Shown: positions 22,656 through 25,552 of the stretch, one piece after another
Layout: each line of letters starts with the position of its first letter
Position numbering within the stretch: position 1 is the stretch's first letter
Assembly: GCA_964478125.1 (NCBI GenBank)
Contig: CAYZGR010000043.1
Span: 1-25,552 of the forward strand
Length of the DNA stretch: 25,552 nucleotides
Reading direction: 5' to 3'
Source: FW021-bin31 sp964478125
GTDB taxonomy: Bacteria; Bacteroidota; Bacteroidia; Chitinophagales; Chitinophagaceae
The notes under the pieces: model-generated
Seen by the model: the letters and a program-made list of their open reading frames with translations, nothing else
What the model was told of the DNA's origin: nothing
Databases searched by the model: none
Position numbers and translations under genes: made by a program

Positions 22656-25552
22656 ATGGACGATCAAAATCATATTATTCAAAAACAGGTGTTTGATATT
22701 CAATTTATGTCAGATCAAAAACCTTTTGAATTACAAAACCGGGTAAGTAATCTATTTTACAGCCGTATCGAAAAGATTATGCTCATCGTTTTGGACCAAA
22801 TGATTCCCGAAGGGCTGCTCTACAGGTTTAATCTTATAGAACTGGATTTGGGCGTTCTGCCTTACGACCGGATGGAAGAGCTATTGCCTCTGCGGTTACA
22901 AGAGGCCCTGGAGAAAGAATTAAAAGACAAACGCCCTTTACCGGCTTATTACGCCGGCACCAACGAGGATAGTCAAAAACGCCCAGTACCAGACCAAGCC
23001 TGCCTTGAGCTCTTATCGCATTTTCTACTTTCCGGCAACCTTCCCTGGTGGGCCTCCGGCCCCCTCATGACAGACCCCGAAAAAACTATAGGCTTTCTTT
23101 TTGAAAAAGATGCCGGAGGAATCAAACAGCTGCTCCTGAAACTGGGGGCCTTCTCTTACGTCCGTAAAAGAATGGCCTGGCAATTTTCTGAACAAACGAT
23201 CCGATCCACCATTGAGATCCTCGAACCGGAAGAAGCGGCCTTCATCTTTAAATACCACCGGGCAATTGAAGCCACACAAAAGGAAACGCAACAAATAAAA
23301 GGAGAATCCCGGGAAGTAAGCCGGGCCATTTGGTTTTTTATTTTTACTTATCTCTTAGTGGAAAGAGGCAGTAACTTCAATCGAAAAGATTTTGTAAAAA
23401 GCAACCTCCGGAAAATCGCCGAACATTATAACCTTCATTATGAAGAACTGTTAAAATTATTCTCTGCTCCTTTATACCATAAAGTCTTTTACAAAAAGCA
23501 CTTCCCACTGCTGGGTGAAATTATAGTAGAATTGTCTCGCGAACAATTTTCCGATGAACAACATCGGAAGACGTTAGAAAGTCCTCCGGATAAAACAATT
23601 CTTCAAAAAGAAAAAAATCTTAAAAAACAAAGGCTGATTGCCCGTTTCCTACAATCAGGAACACTCCCATCCTGGGCAGCCGATGTTCGGTTGGAGCAAT
23701 TAAACACGATATTTTTTGAACTCATACAAGAGATGCCGAAGGAAACGGGGCAACTTATCCGGAGGATGGAGCATAAAGAATCAGGTATTGAAAATATCGT
23801 TTTTGCCTTTGGCATGAAAGTAATTACCGGAATTATAAAACTGGTTGAGCCCGCCCACGCCCCCTTCATTCTGAATTACATGAAGCGTATACAAATCATT
23901 CACAATCAGAAAGCCATTACAACCGCAGACAACCAATCCTTCTCCAAATCTATCCGGCAATTTGTTCTCAATTACTTACTCATTGATAAAGGTTCCACCT
24001 TTAGCAAACGCGTGTTTCTGGAAGACAATATTCACCGGATAGCCAACCGGTATAATTTGAGGTTTAATATTCTCCTTAATCTTCTTACTGAAGCCATAGG
24101 TGAAAGATATGGCGCAGAAAACACCTCTTTATTTCATTTACTCAAAGAGATTCAAAAGGTAAATAAAAACAGCGCTCCGGGAAAAAAAGACAGCCAGTCC
24201 ATTATGGAAAGGGATGAAATCAGCGCTGAAAAAAAGAAAAAGGGAATATTTTCCTCCCGGGCTCTTTTCGATCTGTTGGGATTCTGGATAAAGCATGGCT
24301 ACTTCCCCTGGTGGGGGAAAAAGTATGAAATCCCATCTCCTGAAGTTCTTTGGGAAAAATTGTATACAAAAGATCCCGGTGAAATAATAAAATGGGTTCA
24401 ATATGCAGGGACCGAACCCGCAATACGGAAACGGCTCGTTTATCAACTTCCTGCTTCCGTATTTGTTGCTGCTTTCTCAAAATTCCCCCGGGGAAAAGAG
24501 GCAACCGGGATATTTCAATTTACCAGCTTCTTATATGAACGATTGATCCAATTGAGAATAAAAAACAAGCATGCAGTACAAAATATTTTGCTATTGGCCT
24601 GGTGGGATACTTTTATCCTTTCCAACTACCGGGATTTTAACCCCGAAACATTTATCTCGTTAAGTATTCAAAGATTAGCCGGATGGACCGGATGGTTTGT
24701 CGAAAACATCCGTCAATCTTTATTAAAAGTGAGCAGAGATATCCTAAAGAAGCCTTCTCAAAAATGGACGCCGGTTCAGAAATCGGTTATTCACGCGATT
24801 AACAAGCCCAAAAGAACGGGCTATAAAGAGCAGGAAGAAACACCCGATATAAGAACGGTGATCAGGCAGTACCTCCCTATTGAAAAAAGAGGACAAGAAG
24901 AAGAAATCCTGAGGGAGGCGCTGCGGATCCTTGAATATTACCTTTCCAGGGGTCAATGGCCCGTTCGGATGAGAAGTATATCATATTCAGATATCTTCCT
25001 AAAGAATCTTTTGCGATTGCTTAGCCGTGAAAAACCTGCAGCGCTTCATGCTATTTTCGGGCAACAAAACCAGGCTCCCGCCGCCAGGATAAAGATGCAT
25101 GATCTTTTTTCCTTGTGCACAAACGCCGAAGATCATAAGGTGCAGGAATTATTAAAGGCCTTTCGCCAAAAGGATTTGTTGGAGTATTTCTCAGGCATAT
25201 CCGGATTGCCGGATAAACCGGTAGATAAGGATTTTTTCGAAATTATAGATAACATCATCCGGCATCCATCGGGCCGTGAAGAAAAAAAGGTTTTATCCAG
25301 GTGGCTGAGCGCTCCCGCCCTGTCTGCCGTTATTGCCGAAAAATACAAAGGGGAAATATTCTACCGCCTTATTGAAAATACAACAGCCTACAACGGCAAA
25401 GAAACCGCCTCCTTTTTGAAAGAGGTGCAACAACTGCTTGTCCGGGCCCTCCCGGATCCTCTCGAAAGAGAAAGCATAAGCCTTCTGTTTCGAAAATTTA
25501 GCCTGCATTATTTTATTGGAAAACAGTCTCCGGCAACGCCCTCTCAATATTT
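22656..25552 (+). CDS. Contractile injection system tape-measure protein, incomplete at the window edge
   Basis: An open frame of 965 codons with no stop before the window ends. The N-terminus (IIQKQVFDIQFMSDQKPFEL, then YSRIEKIMLIVLDQMIPEGL and FNLIELDLGVLPYDRMEELL) matches the CIS_TMP/Afp14-type family, which sets tube length. Four internal repeats follow, each opening with a helix ending in a G-x-x-P-x motif: GNLPWW (Pro129), GTLPSW (Pro338), GYFPWW (Pro551) and GQWPVR (Pro769), spaced 209, 213 and 218 residues. Repeats 1 and 2 also share YLLVERGSNFNRKDF / YLLIDKGSTFSKRVF and AEHYNLHYEELL / ANRYNLRFNILL. The ATG at 22656 is chosen because the earlier ATG at 22634-ish is out of frame. A fifth repeat may lie beyond the edge. 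Confidence 0.9.
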   Translation, partial: MDDQNHIIQKQVFDIQFMSDQKPFELQNRVSNLFYSRIEKIMLIVLDQMIPEGLLYRFNLIELDLGVLPYDRMEELLPLRLQEALEKELKDKRPLPAYYAGTNEDSQKRPVPDQACLELLSHFLLSGNLPWWASGPLMTDPEKTIGFLFEKDAGGIKQLLLKLGAFSYVRKRMAWQFSEQTIRSTIEILEPEEAAFIFKYHRAIEATQKETQQIKGESREVSRAIWFFIFTYLLVERGSNFNRKDFVKSNLRKIAEHYNLHYEELLKLFSAPLYHKVFYKKHFPLLGEIIVELSREQFSDEQHRKTLESPPDKTILQKEKNLKKQRLIARFLQSGTLPSWAADVRLEQLNTIFFELIQEMPKETGQLIRRMEHKESGIENIVFAFGMKVITGIIKLVEPAHAPFILNYMKRIQIIHNQKAITTADNQSFSKSIRQFVLNYLLIDKGSTFSKRVFLEDNIHRIANRYNLRFNILLNLLTEAIGERYGAENTSLFHLLKEIQKVNKNSAPGKKDSQSIMERDEISAEKKKKGIFSSRALFDLLGFWIKHGYFPWWGKKYEIPSPEVLWEKLYTKDPGEIIKWVQYAGTEPAIRKRLVYQLPASVFVAAFSKFPRGKEATGIFQFTSFLYERLIQLRIKNKHAVQNILLLAWWDTFILSNYRDFNPETFISLSIQRLAGWTGWFVENIRQSLLKVSRDILKKPSQKWTPVQKSVIHAINKPKRTGYKEQEETPDIRTVIRQYLPIEKRGQEEEILREALRILEYYLSRGQWPVRMRSISYSDIFLKNLLRLLSREKPAALHAIFGQQNQAPAARIKMHDLFSLCTNAEDHKVQELLKAFRQKDLLEYFSGISGLPDKPVDKDFFEIIDNIIRHPSGREEKKVLSRWLSAPALSAVIAEKYKGEIFYRLIENTTAYNGKETASFLKEVQQLLVRALPDPLERESISLLFRKFSLHYFIGKQSPATPSQY

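Noticed and set aside
7889..25552. Prophage or R-type pyocin interpretation
   Set aside because: No capsid, portal, terminase, lysis or integrase gene is present, while Pvc16_N, DUF5908 and Afp11/Afp12-like proteins are typical of eCIS.
7889..25552. Type VI secretion system interpretation
   Set aside because: There is no TssB/TssC split sheath and no membrane complex gene; sheath and tube are of the phage-tail/Afp type.
1..25552. CRISPR arrays, tRNA or rRNA genes
   Set aside because: No regularly spaced short repeats, no tRNA-like TTCGA arm with acceptor pairing, and no rRNA signature were seen on either strand.

Overview
The window looks like the chromosome of a member of the Bacteroidota, probably of Chitinophaga type. 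The reasons are a one-protein hybrid two-component regulator (sensor, receiver and AraC output in one chain), mostly weak Shine-Dalgarno sequences, moderate-to-low GC, and a contractile injection gene set of the style seen in that phylum. The species cannot be named from the sequence.

Left part (1-6305), all on the minus strand. In transcription order it holds a small XRE-type DNA-binding protein (6305-6057), a membrane protein with a GH18 (chitinase-like) fold whose catalytic acids are all replaced (6069-3670, start overlapping the regulator), a large hybrid sensor/regulator (3627-763), and a small secreted protein of unknown function (606-121). A diverged direct repeat with a hairpin lies on each side of the last gene.

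Middle part (6306-7888). This is a decayed IS630-family insertion sequence. Its helix-turn-helix half is still open, while the catalytic half is broken by several stops and frame changes but is recognisable to its last residues. About 300 bases of AT-rich DNA follow, ahead of the next operon.

Right part (7889-25552, running off the edge), all on the plus strand with gaps of 2-48 bases. This is an extracellular contractile injection system (eCIS; Afp/PVC/MAC/AlgoCIS type). The order is: cap/terminator (Pvc16_N), unknown 282-aa protein, single sheath, tube, second tube protein, DUF5908 52-aa protein, LysM adaptor, VgrG-like spike, PAAR tip, gp25-like baseplate protein, giant baseplate-J-like wedge, unknown 265-aa protein, second wedge protein of Afp12 type, and an incomplete tape-measure protein with four internal repeats. 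The expected AAA+ ATPase, tail fibre and toxin genes are not in view and would lie downstream.

Together the eCIS genes would build a phage-tail-like particle: the baseplate (gp25, wedges, LysM adaptor, spike, PAAR) starts the inner tube, the tape measure sets its length, the sheath polymerises around the tube, and the cap closes the far end. The two unknown proteins inside the operon are the most interesting unassigned parts.
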